Part shown: piece by piece, positions 57,820-64,000 of the stretch
Position numbering within the stretch: position 1 is the first letter of the stretch
Layout: every line of letters begins with the position of its first letter
Source of the DNA: an uncultured Alphaproteobacteria bacterium
GTDB lineage: Bacteria; Pseudomonadota; Alphaproteobacteria; Caulobacterales; Aquidulcibacteraceae
NCBI GenBank assembly: GCA_902826335.1
Contig: CADEEL010000008.1
Span: 18,798-82,797 of the forward strand
DNA: 64,000 bases
Direction of reading: 5' to 3'
Notes under the pieces: model-generated
Database searches by the model: none
Told to the model about the DNA's origin: nothing
Seen by the model: only the letters and a program-made list of their open reading frames with translations
Made by a program: the position numbers and the translations under genes

Positions 57820-57848
57820 GATATGTTATGCTGCAAGTGCGAAGTCAA
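57820..57848 (-). promoter_or_regulatory. Candidate phasin promoter
   Basis: On the minus strand TTGACT (57848-57843) and CATATC (57825-57820) are spaced 17 nt apart, about 75 bp upstream of the phasin start. The -35 hexamer is one base from TTGACA; the -10 hexamer is weak, as is usual in alphaproteobacteria. Confidence 0.45.
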
Positions 57849-58024
57849 GAGCTATTTTGCTGCATTGCACCAATTCGTACTCGCCGGCCGTTTCGGAACT
57901 GCCGCCGACGCTTGCCTCCGGCCCAAACGTGGTTAATCGCGCATTCAGGGACGGTAATGACTTCGTAAGGTGCGCGGCATAGCGTTTGCCTTGATAGTCC
58001 GCTTTGGAACAGGATCGGGCGGCG

Positions 58025-59065
58025 ATGAAGCAATTTGGGGCTCTGCCACTACGCTCCGCCGCCTTCGCCGGCGCGGTTCTGTTCGCCGCCAGCGCGGCCC
58101 CGGCCTTTGCTCAAGATCGCTACGCCGCCATCGTCATCGACGCGGAAACCCGGGAAGTCCTGCATCAGGATGCAGCGGACGAGCAGCGGTTCCCCGCTTC
58201 GCTCACCAAGATGATGACGCTCTATATGCTGTTCGAGGCGATGGAGCGGGGCGAGGTCAGCCTGGAAGACCGGATCGTGGCCTCCCGCCATGCCGCCCGC
58301 CAGCCGCCCTCGCGGCTGGGCGTCCGCCGCGGCGATTCGCTCAGTGTCGAGCAGGCCATTGGGGCGCTGGTGGTCCAATCCGCCAACGATGTAGCGGTCA
58401 TGGTCGGTGAGCGCCTGGGCGGCACGGAGGCGAATTTCGCTGAGCAGATGACCGCGCGGGCGCGTCAGCTCGGCATGGCCAGCACGCGTTTTATGAACGC
58501 GAGCGGCCTGCCCAATCCGCACATCCGCACCACCGCGCGCGATATGGCGACGCTGAGCCTCGCCCTGTGGCGGGATTTTCCGCAATACTATCATTATTTT
58601 CAAACGCCATCGAACGCCTGGCGCGGGCGCGAGGGGCGCAATCACAATCACCTGCTGGGCCAGGTTGAGGGCGTCGACGGCATCAAGACCGGCTATACCC
58701 GCGCCTCGGGCTACAACCTCGCCTCCGCGGCCGTGCGCAATGGCCGGCGTGTCATCGCGGTGGTCCTTGGCGGGGAAACCTCGGCCGCGCGTGATGCGCA
58801 AGTCGCCTATCTGATCGAGTCCGCCTATGAGGAATTGGCGCGCCGCCAACAGCTCGACCCGGCCGGAATCACCTATGCGAGCCGCGAGGTGCAGACTGTA
58901 AACGCCACATTGGCCCGCAACGGCCAGACTATTCTCCCAGGCGGCCCGCGCGCGAATGGCCCGGTGGGGCCATTACGGGGTCCGCTTGAGCCTGTCCCTC
59001 TTGCGCCTGTCGAACAGGGTGACGCCGCCGATGGCGACGCCGGGGACGGCGAAGCCGCACGTTGA
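58025..59065 (+). CDS. D-alanyl-D-alanine carboxypeptidase (peptidase S11)
   Basis: A 346-aa periplasmic penicillin-binding enzyme. A signal peptide (about residues 1-29, ending PAFAQ) precedes the catalytic motifs SLTKMM, SAN and KTG, all intact. The family trims the terminal D-Ala from murein pentapeptide. The C-terminus is Gly/Pro-rich, with no clear amphipathic anchor helix. The start at 58025 gives MKQFGALPLRSAAF. Confidence 0.95.
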   Translation: MKQFGALPLRSAAFAGAVLFAASAAPAFAQDRYAAIVIDAETREVLHQDAADEQRFPASLTKMMTLYMLFEAMERGEVSLEDRIVASRHAARQPPSRLGVRRGDSLSVEQAIGALVVQSANDVAVMVGERLGGTEANFAEQMTARARQLGMASTRFMNASGLPNPHIRTTARDMATLSLALWRDFPQYYHYFQTPSNAWRGREGRNHNHLLGQVEGVDGIKTGYTRASGYNLASAAVRNGRRVIAVVLGGETSAARDAQVAYLIESAYEELARRQQLDPAGITYASREVQTVNATLARNGQTILPGGPRANGPVGPLRGPLEPVPLAPVEQGDAADGDAGDGEAAR

Positions 59066-59503
59066 TCAGCGCCGCAGCAGTGCGTCCCGCGCCGCGCTGA
59101 GCCGCGCGGCCTCCTCCGTCGAACCACCAAGGTCCGGGTGCGCCCGCGCGATGCGCTGGCGAAAGGCCGAACGAATTTCCGTCTCACTTGCGCCCGGCCG
59201 CACGCCCAAAATCGCCCGCGCTTGTGCTTCGCTCATGCCTTCGCCCCCCGGCGCCCGTGGCGGACGCGGCGCGGCTTCAGGATCGATCCGGTCACGCTGC
59301 GACCATAGCCACAAGGCGAACGCGCCCAGGCCGATGATCGCGGCGGGAACCAGCCAGCCGCGCAGCGCGAAGAGAATCGCCACCGCACCCGCGATTATAG
59401 TCGGTGCGTGGCGCATCGCCGAACGCCGACGCGCGCCGATAAAGCGCAGCACGCCCAACGCCGCGAAGATCGCCGCGACGACAATGAGAACGGCCACCAG
59501 CAC
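59066..59503 (-). CDS. Membrane-anchored J-domain protein (Tim14/Pam18-like)
   Basis: A 145-aa protein with two or three hydrophobic helices in residues 1-70 and a short J domain at the C-terminus (about 88-145) containing the HPD tripeptide in ARAHPDLGGSTEEAARLSAA. The layout, N-terminal membrane anchor then J domain with no zinc finger, matches bacterial homologues of the mitochondrial import motor subunit Tim14. It should stimulate DnaK ATPase at the inner membrane; no client is known. The stop abuts that of the D,D-carboxypeptidase gene. Confidence 0.9.
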   Translation of the reverse strand: MLVAVLIVVAAIFAALGVLRFIGARRRSAMRHAPTIIAGAVAILFALRGWLVPAAIIGLGAFALWLWSQRDRIDPEAAPRPPRAPGGEGMSEAQARAILGVRPGASETEIRSAFRQRIARAHPDLGGSTEEAARLSAARDALLRR

Positions 59504-59541
59504 CGGCTTTTACCCGCTCCCCGCCCAGCCGCTGTCCGGCG

Positions 59542-60411
59542 TCAGAACCGTAGAGGCTCACCCTCCACCCCCGGCAGTTTGAGCGCGATGAAGAGGTCCC
59601 GCAACTCCTGGCGCGCGGCGAGATGCGTCATGCGCAGATCTCCCTGCTCGCGCCCGTCGAGATCGAGCAGCGTCAGCCCCTGCAGAAATAGTTCCCGAAA
59701 AATCACCCGCTCCGATAGGCCCGGCGAGAGGCGAAATCCGATGCGGGCCGAAAGCGTCTTAAGCGCGGCGCCCACGGCCTGCTTGTTCTTGGCTTCGATG
59801 CGGCTCGCCGAGGTGCGATTGCGCATCACGATCCAATCGATCGGCTTATGCGCCATATGGGCTTTGCGCTTGCGGCTTTCCCAGACCATTTCGCTATAGA
59901 TGCTTGGCCGCACGGCCTCGGGCTCGTTGGGATCGATCGCGCCCAGCAGGTCGAAATCGACGAAACTATCGTTCAAGGGCGTGATCAGCGTATCGGCATA
60001 GCCGTGCGCGAGGCGGGTAAGAAACGTATCGCCGCCCGGCGCATCGATGACGATGAAATCGCACGTGGTGGACAGGCGCTTCAGCGCGGTCACAAACGCG
60101 CCCTCGTCCTCGAACTCCGCGAGATCGAGCTGGCGCGCCGCGCTCGCTTCGATATCCAGCATTTGCGGCTGGGGCACGCCGCCGCCCTTGCGCGCAATCC
60201 AGCGCCCGCGATTTTCGACATAGCGGGTCAAGGTGCGCTGACGTACATCGAGATCGAGGCAGCCCGTGCGCCGGCCCATGCGCATCAGCGCCACCGCGAG
60301 ATGCATCGCGACGGTGGACTTTCCGGCGCCCCCTTTTTGGTTGCCGACGACGATGACATGCGCCAAACGCGGCGGCGCATCCGAGAGCGGCTGCGCGAAC
60401 GCCAAACTCAT
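59542..60411 (-). CDS. mipZ: Division plane positioning ATPase MipZ
   Basis: A 289-aa deviant-Walker ATPase of the ParA/MinD family. The motif VVGNQKGGAGKSTVAMHLAV is at about residues 22-41, with switch residues in IDAPGGDTFLTRLAHGYAD. Residues after DWIVMRNRTSASRIEAKNK match MipZ. MipZ follows ParB and inhibits FtsZ near the poles. The start at 60411 gives MSLAFAQPLSDA; the N-terminus is slightly longer than in typical MipZ. It is divergent from panC, with a CtrA-type box in the shared region. Confidence 0.95.
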   Translation of the reverse strand: MSLAFAQPLSDAPPRLAHVIVVGNQKGGAGKSTVAMHLAVALMRMGRRTGCLDLDVRQRTLTRYVENRGRWIARKGGGVPQPQMLDIEASAARQLDLAEFEDEGAFVTALKRLSTTCDFIVIDAPGGDTFLTRLAHGYADTLITPLNDSFVDFDLLGAIDPNEPEAVRPSIYSEMVWESRKRKAHMAHKPIDWIVMRNRTSASRIEAKNKQAVGAALKTLSARIGFRLSPGLSERVIFRELFLQGLTLLDLDGREQGDLRMTHLAARQELRDLFIALKLPGVEGEPLRF

Positions 60412-60488
60412 GCCGGCGCCTCGCCATGAAGGGCGCCCTCCGCTGTGACGCAAATCTCACGCATGAGCCGACCATTGTGCCGATGCGG

Positions 60489-60503
60489 TTAAGGCGCGCT
60501 TAA
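60489..60503. promoter_or_regulatory. CtrA-type binding site
   Basis: TTAA at 60489-60492, seven bases, TTAA at 60500-60503: an exact match to the TTAA-N7-TTAA consensus of the cell-cycle regulator CtrA. It lies 78 bp upstream of mipZ and 43 bp upstream of panC. A GANTC (CcrM) site follows at 60552-60556, inside the start of panC. Confidence 0.55.
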
Positions 60504-60545
60504 ATTTCCTTGACGAAACCATGACATGCGCTCCATGCGGCGGAC

Positions 60546-61433
60546 ATGATTGAGTCGCGCCTGCCGATCGTACGCACCGTTGCGGATCTGCGCTCTGTTA
60601 CGGCGACGTGGCGGCGCGAGGGCAAGCGCTTTGCGCTCGTTCCGACCATGGGCGCGCTGCATGAGGGCCATCTATCTCTCGTGCGCCTGGCGCGCGCCCG
60701 CGCCGGACGCGTCGTCGCCAGTCTCTTTGTCAATCCCCGCCAATTCGCCGCGCATGAGGATTTGGATATTTATCCGCGCGACGAGGCTGGAGACGCCGCG
60801 CTCCTTGCATCGGCTGGATGCGATATCTTGTTCGCCCCCGCCCCCGGCGAAATCTACCCGCCGGGGTTCTCAACCTCGGTGTCGGTCGGCGCCGTCTCCG
60901 AGCCGCTTGAAGGCGCGGTGCGCCCGCACTTCTTCGGCGGCGTGGCGACGGTGGTGACGAAATTGTTGCTTCAAGCCTTGCCCGATATCGCCGTGTTTGG
61001 TGAGAAGGATTATCAGCAGATCCTGGTTATCAAACGCCTGGCGCGTGACCTTGATATTCCCGTGGAGATCATTGGCGGCGAAACGGTGCGTGAAGCCGAT
61101 GGGCTCGCAATGTCCTCCCGCAACGCCTACCTCGCGCCGGCGGAGCGGGCGATCGCCGGGCGTCTCAACGCCATCCTGCGCGAGGGCGCGCTTGCGCTGG
61201 AGCGCCGCCGCCCAATTGAAACGGCCGAAGCCGAACTCAAGCAGCACATCGTCGCCGCCGGGTTTTCCAAGATCGATTATGTTTCCGTGCGCGACGCGGA
61301 GGACTTAACGCCTTTGCCCCACGCGACGGTCGATCGCCCCGCGCGCCTGCTCGCCGCCGCCTGGGTGGGCGCGACGCGCCTTATAGACAATTTGCCCGTG
61401 ATGGCGACGCCGCGCGCGGTCAATGATGTCTGA
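60546..61433 (+). CDS. panC: Pantothenate synthetase
   Basis: A 295-aa enzyme ligating pantoate and beta-alanine with ATP. The nucleotide motif PTMGALHEGHLSLVRLA, the EKDYQQ loop and the SSRNAYL segment are complete. The length is normal. It is divergent from mipZ, a frequent alphaproteobacterial arrangement. Confidence 0.97.
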   Translation: MIESRLPIVRTVADLRSVTATWRREGKRFALVPTMGALHEGHLSLVRLARARAGRVVASLFVNPRQFAAHEDLDIYPRDEAGDAALLASAGCDILFAPAPGEIYPPGFSTSVSVGAVSEPLEGAVRPHFFGGVATVVTKLLLQALPDIAVFGEKDYQQILVIKRLARDLDIPVEIIGGETVREADGLAMSSRNAYLAPAERAIAGRLNAILREGALALERRRPIETAEAELKQHIVAAGFSKIDYVSVRDAEDLTPLPHATVDRPARLLAAAWVGATRLIDNLPVMATPRAVNDV

Positions 61434-61442
61434 GTCTTCCAG

Positions 61443-61853
61443 TCACCACGCGCCGAGTTCAACCAGTTTTCGCTGCAACTCCTCCGGCAGCGAAGAGCGC
61501 GCGCGTTTCGATAGGTCCGGTGGCGCATCCGTGGGCTCAAGATAGCGCCAGCCCTGAAAGGCGCGCCGCTTCTGTGGCGATACGCGCACCAGCTTCGGAT
61601 CGAGCCACAAGCCACAGCGCAGACCGTGATCGTCCCGCACCTCGGCGATCGCGACGATGCGTTGGCGCACGATGACGACGCCTTTGATCACCCAATAGAG
61701 CGAGCCGCCGGCAAGCACGTCGTCCGCGCGCTTGGGCCACATGCGCGTGCCGCAGACGGGCCGGCCGCGCTTCTTCATCTGCTTGGCCTGCCATTGCGCC
61801 AAATCTTCAACAGTCTCGGCGCCGACGCAGAGCTTGATGATGTGAAGGCTCAT
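61443..61853 (-). CDS. DUF1489 family protein
   Basis: A 136-aa protein starting MSLHIIKLCVGAETVEDL. The pattern HIIKLCVGA, TRMWPKRADDVLAGGSLYWV and GLWLDPKLVRVSPQKRRAFQ is that of DUF1489, a family of unknown function common in alphaproteobacteria. It is soluble. Its ATG overlaps the stop of the upstream membrane-protein gene by 4 bp, so the two are probably translated together. Confidence 0.88.
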   Translation of the reverse strand: MSLHIIKLCVGAETVEDLAQWQAKQMKKRGRPVCGTRMWPKRADDVLAGGSLYWVIKGVVIVRQRIVAIAEVRDDHGLRCGLWLDPKLVRVSPQKRRAFQGWRYLEPTDAPPDLSKRARSSLPEELQRKLVELGAW

Positions 61854-62341
61854 ACTTCTTGCCGGAGTGTGTTCTCCAATTTTTCTCCGTCCACGTGACC
61901 GCACCTCATGCAGCGTAATTGTCCTGAGAGTGCCATATCAACCTCTGCCCCTAGCCTGTATGAATTCCAGATTCTTTTCGCACGGTAATCGACCGGGCCA
62001 ATCTCTCTATCGCTGAGACCTATTGGCGGGGAGGGCGCGCAAACCGCCGCAAACGCAAACGGCTCTGAGAACAAGCGGCGCGCGCACCGGTCACAGCGAC
62101 GCCAGTAAAGGTGAACATATTCCGCCAAGTAAAGCGGAGTAACGACCGCCAGCACAAAATAGGGATGGGCAAAGGCAATGGCGATGAGCGCTTCCAAGCG
62201 CGGCATACCCGCCAACAGGTACACCACGACAGCGACGCTCGCTACAATTGCGATGACTCTGCGACCAAGACTTATCCAACACAGCACACGCGTCAGAAGC
62301 GCCCGAGTTTTTGTGCCTATTGGATAGTACAACCACCACAT
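61850..62341 (-). CDS. Uncharacterised membrane protein with two CxxC pairs
   Basis: A 163-aa protein with two hydrophobic segments (about residues 29-45 and 50-72) and a soluble tail. The CxxC pairs CDRCARRLF and CMRCGHVDG are 60 residues apart and could bind a metal. The base composition is visibly less GC-rich than its neighbours, hinting at a different origin. It overlaps the DUF1489 gene start as ATGA. I do not recognise the family. Confidence 0.7.
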   Translation of the reverse strand: MWWLYYPIGTKTRALLTRVLCWISLGRRVIAIVASVAVVVYLLAGMPRLEALIAIAFAHPYFVLAVVTPLYLAEYVHLYWRRCDRCARRLFSEPFAFAAVCAPSPPIGLSDREIGPVDYRAKRIWNSYRLGAEVDMALSGQLRCMRCGHVDGEKLENTLRQEV

Positions 62342-62375
62342 GCTCAGTCAGTCTTTTGCCGTGGCTCTCTCTGCT

Positions 62376-63290
62376 TCATTCCGCCGCGACGCGCGCCGCC
62401 CAAGCCGCCTTGAGGCTCGCGCTTGTCTTGCGCGACCCATCCGGGCTCCAACCGGGCGGACCGAACATATAGCCCACCACCTCGCCAATGTTGCGCGCGC
62501 CGCGCACATCGCGCCAGATTCCCACCCATTCATGAAACGCGATGCGGAACGGATTGAACGAACCCAGATTAGAAATCACGCCATAGCGCGGCCGATCATC
62601 ATCGCGTTCGGCCACGAACGTGCCGAACAGGCGATCCCAAATAATGAGCACGCCGGCATAGTTCGCGTCGAGATAGCGCGGATTGGTGGCGTGGTGCACG
62701 CGGTGGTGCGAGGGCGTGTTCATCACCCATTCAAGCGGGCCCATGCGGCCGATCAGCTCCGTGTGAATCCAGAATTGATAGACAAGACTGATGCCGGAGA
62801 AGAGCAGCGTCATCGCCGGCGGAAAGCCGAGCAAGGTCAGCGGCAGCCAGAAGATCCAGGAGAGCGAGACCGCGCCCGTCCAAGTTTGGCGCAGCGCCGT
62901 GCTGAGATTGTAGTGCTGCGACGTGTGATGGATGACATGGCTGGCCCAGAACCAGCGCCGCTCATGGGCGATGCGATGAAACCAATAATAGGCGAGGTCC
63001 TCGCCGAAGAAGCAGAGCGCCATCGACCACCAGGCCCAGGGAATGTCGAACGCGCGATACTCATAAAGAACAACGTGCGCGGCCAGCACCAGCCCGCCAA
63101 GCAGCGCGCCGACCACGGAATTGCCAAACCCCATCATCAGGCTCGATGCGGAATCCGCCGCGTTGTATTGGCCTCGCCCGGTGATCCGCACCACGATCAT
63201 CTCAAGGATGACGAGCGCCACGAAGCCCGGCACCGCGAGGGTGACGATATCCAGACTGGCGAGACGCGCCTGCAGTTCCGGCGAAATCAT
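62376..63290 (-). CDS. Sterol desaturase/fatty acid hydroxylase family protein
   Basis: A 304-aa membrane protein with the di-iron histidine clusters HRIAHE, HVIHHTSQHYN and HHRVHH, and about five hydrophobic helices. The family hydroxylates or desaturates sterols, carotenoids, fatty acids or sphinganine; the substrate is unknown. The start at 63290 was chosen because its ATG overlaps the stop of the upstream gene (ATGA). It is the second desaturase-family gene in the window and lacks the DUF2147 tail of the first. Confidence 0.91.
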   Translation of the reverse strand: MISPELQARLASLDIVTLAVPGFVALVILEMIVVRITGRGQYNAADSASSLMMGFGNSVVGALLGGLVLAAHVVLYEYRAFDIPWAWWSMALCFFGEDLAYYWFHRIAHERRWFWASHVIHHTSQHYNLSTALRQTWTGAVSLSWIFWLPLTLLGFPPAMTLLFSGISLVYQFWIHTELIGRMGPLEWVMNTPSHHRVHHATNPRYLDANYAGVLIIWDRLFGTFVAERDDDRPRYGVISNLGSFNPFRIAFHEWVGIWRDVRGARNIGEVVGYMFGPPGWSPDGSRKTSASLKAAWAARVAAE

Positions 63291-63694
63291 GAGCCCGTCT
63301 CCATCTTGGTCTTGAGCCAATCTGGCGGCGCATCGTCAATGCGCACGCGCAACGGCGGATAGCCGATGTCCGGCAAAGTCGCGATCAGGCCAGCCTTCAT
63401 CATCCGAACACGCACGTTGCGCGAAGGCGCGGTTCGCACCGCGATGCGATCGCCCATCGATCGCGCGAGCGCCAGGCGCCCATCGGCCAAACGCGCCAGG
63501 GCGGATAACCCCTTCGTATCCAACACTACGCCCGCCACCGCCGCGCCAGGCTCACAGGCCTCAATCGCCGCACGCGCATCCTCTTCACTTGCGAGGCGCG
63601 CGCGCACGCGAAATCCGAGCAACCAGGCGATGACGACCAGAGCGGCCACCGCGGCGGCCGAACCAAGCATGGTGAGGAGTTCGCCCTCGCTCAT
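63287..63694 (-). CDS. Small single-pass membrane protein of unknown function
   Basis: A 135-aa protein starting MSEGELLTMLGSAAAVAALV, with one N-terminal helix (about residues 10-28) and a soluble domain of about 100 residues rich in Arg/Ala. No family is recognised. It is coupled by 4-bp overlaps to the biotin-carboxylase gene upstream and the desaturase gene downstream, so it is likely part of an operon with them. Confidence 0.7.
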   Translation of the reverse strand: MSEGELLTMLGSAAAVAALVVIAWLLGFRVRARLASEEDARAAIEACEPGAAVAGVVLDTKGLSALARLADGRLALARSMGDRIAVRTAPSRNVRVRMMKAGLIATLPDIGYPPLRVRIDDAPPDWLKTKMETGS

Positions 63695-64000
63695 TCGTCG
63701 GCCGCCTCGAGGCGCACGAGCACGGCGCCTTCCTTCACTTGCGCGCCTGTCTCCGCCGCGATGTCGGCAATCACGCCATCGCGCGGCGCCTTCAGCGCAT
63801 GCTCCATCTTCATCGCTTCGAGCGTAACCAGCGGGTCGCCCTTTTTTACACTTTGTCCCGTTCGCGCCGTCAGCGCGACGATCTTGCCCGGCAGCGGCGC
63901 CTTTACTTCATCGCTCGCCGCGCCATCGGCGAGATCGCGCCGCGCGCCGGGGGCGGCGAAGGCGGCCGTATCGCCGCCGAGAGATACAATCGTGTCGGCG
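63691..64000 (-). CDS. Biotin carboxylase/BCCP alpha subunit, C-terminal part (5' end beyond window)
   Basis: The frame enters from the right edge and ends at the stop at 63691-63693. The last 80 residues are a biotinyl domain with PLPGKIVALTARTGQSVKKG and the biotin-accepting Lys in LEAMKMEHAL. This is the C-terminus of an acyl-CoA carboxylase alpha subunit such as propionyl-, acetyl- or methylcrotonyl-CoA carboxylase; the rest of the gene is outside the window. It is the first gene of the run to the small membrane protein and the desaturase. Confidence 0.88.
   Translation of the reverse strand, partial: ADTIVSLGGDTAAFAAPGARRDLADGAASDEVKAPLPGKIVALTARTGQSVKKGDPLVTLEAMKMEHALKAPRDGVIADIAAETGAQVKEGAVLVRLEAADE

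Noticed and set aside
59542-60411. Chromosome partition protein ParA
   Set aside because: The sequence matches MipZ rather than ParA, there is no parB nearby, and mipZ-panC is the usual arrangement.

Overview
The window is a densely coded, GC-rich chromosomal segment from an alphaproteobacterium. The gene content points to Caulobacterales or Hyphomonadaceae-like relatives. Evidence for this is a MipZ division-site ATPase beside panC, a DivK-PleD pair, an aa3-type cytochrome oxidase cluster ending in thrC and an M16 peptidase, a Tim14-like membrane J-protein, phasin-clpS-clpA, and a perfect CtrA-type box. No species can be named from the sequence alone. There are no rRNA or tRNA genes, CRISPR arrays, prophage genes or transposases. 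No gene-free stretch exceeds 300 bases; the longest are 57745-58024, 57065-57270, 3407-3609 and 31892-32063.

Layout. 1-3.4 kb: a partial NfeD and its SPFH partner with an opposing iron-sulfur (CDGSH) gene between them, then a Prx5 peroxiredoxin and YqgE. A 200-bp structured inverted-repeat element at about 3.41-3.61 kb lies between convergent genes. 3.6-13.9 kb (minus): one long cytochrome-oxidase block, in transcription order ctaC, ctaD, ctaB, a 50-aa CoxF-like gene, ctaG, ctaE, DUF983, SURF1, thrC, M16 peptidase, GNAT acetyltransferase and an EAL phosphodiesterase, mostly with 1-14 bp overlaps. 14.0-15.3 kb: two tandem secreted TPR paralogues. 15.3-19.2 kb (minus): lipid A/Kdo operon (DUF374 acyltransferase, waaA, lpxK, lpxL-like). 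19.3-31.6 kb: housekeeping and catabolic genes including a phosphatase, GST, nucleoside transporter, SDR, DUF2339 membrane protein, acyl-CoA dehydrogenase, two lipoproteins, enoyl-CoA hydratase, a coupled alkylation-repair pair (Ada/AlkA fusion then Ogt), ruvX and an AEC transporter.

31.6-42.7 kb: a plus-strand run pyrB, a 49-aa membrane protein, a degenerate dihydroorotase, an MliC-like lipoprotein, plsY, dprA, topA, rnr, Nudix and rpmG. 42.7-47.4 kb: a block with a Mur ligase and LD-carboxypeptidase (peptidoglycan recycling), a sterol-desaturase/DUF2147 fusion and a membrane-bound AraC regulator. 47.4-51.5 kb: pleD and divK, a ROK kinase and dinB. 51.5-54.4 kb: a coupled RidA, GDPD, COG3146 acyltransferase-like and HIT run. 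54.4-60.4 kb: clpA, clpS, phasin, D,D-carboxypeptidase, Tim14-like J-protein and mipZ. 60.5-64 kb: panC, DUF1489, a two-CxxC membrane protein, then a biotin-carboxylase C-terminus (runs off the edge), a small membrane protein and a second sterol desaturase.

Most of this is conserved core genome. The features most worth a second look are the desaturase-DUF2147 fusion with an internal signal-like helix beside a membrane AraC regulator, the PyrC homologue lacking its metal-binding HxH, the CtrA box between mipZ and panC, the structured repeat at 3.4 kb, the Mur ligase/LdcA pair, and several uncharacterised small membrane proteins. I found no clear evidence of a wholly new multi-gene system.
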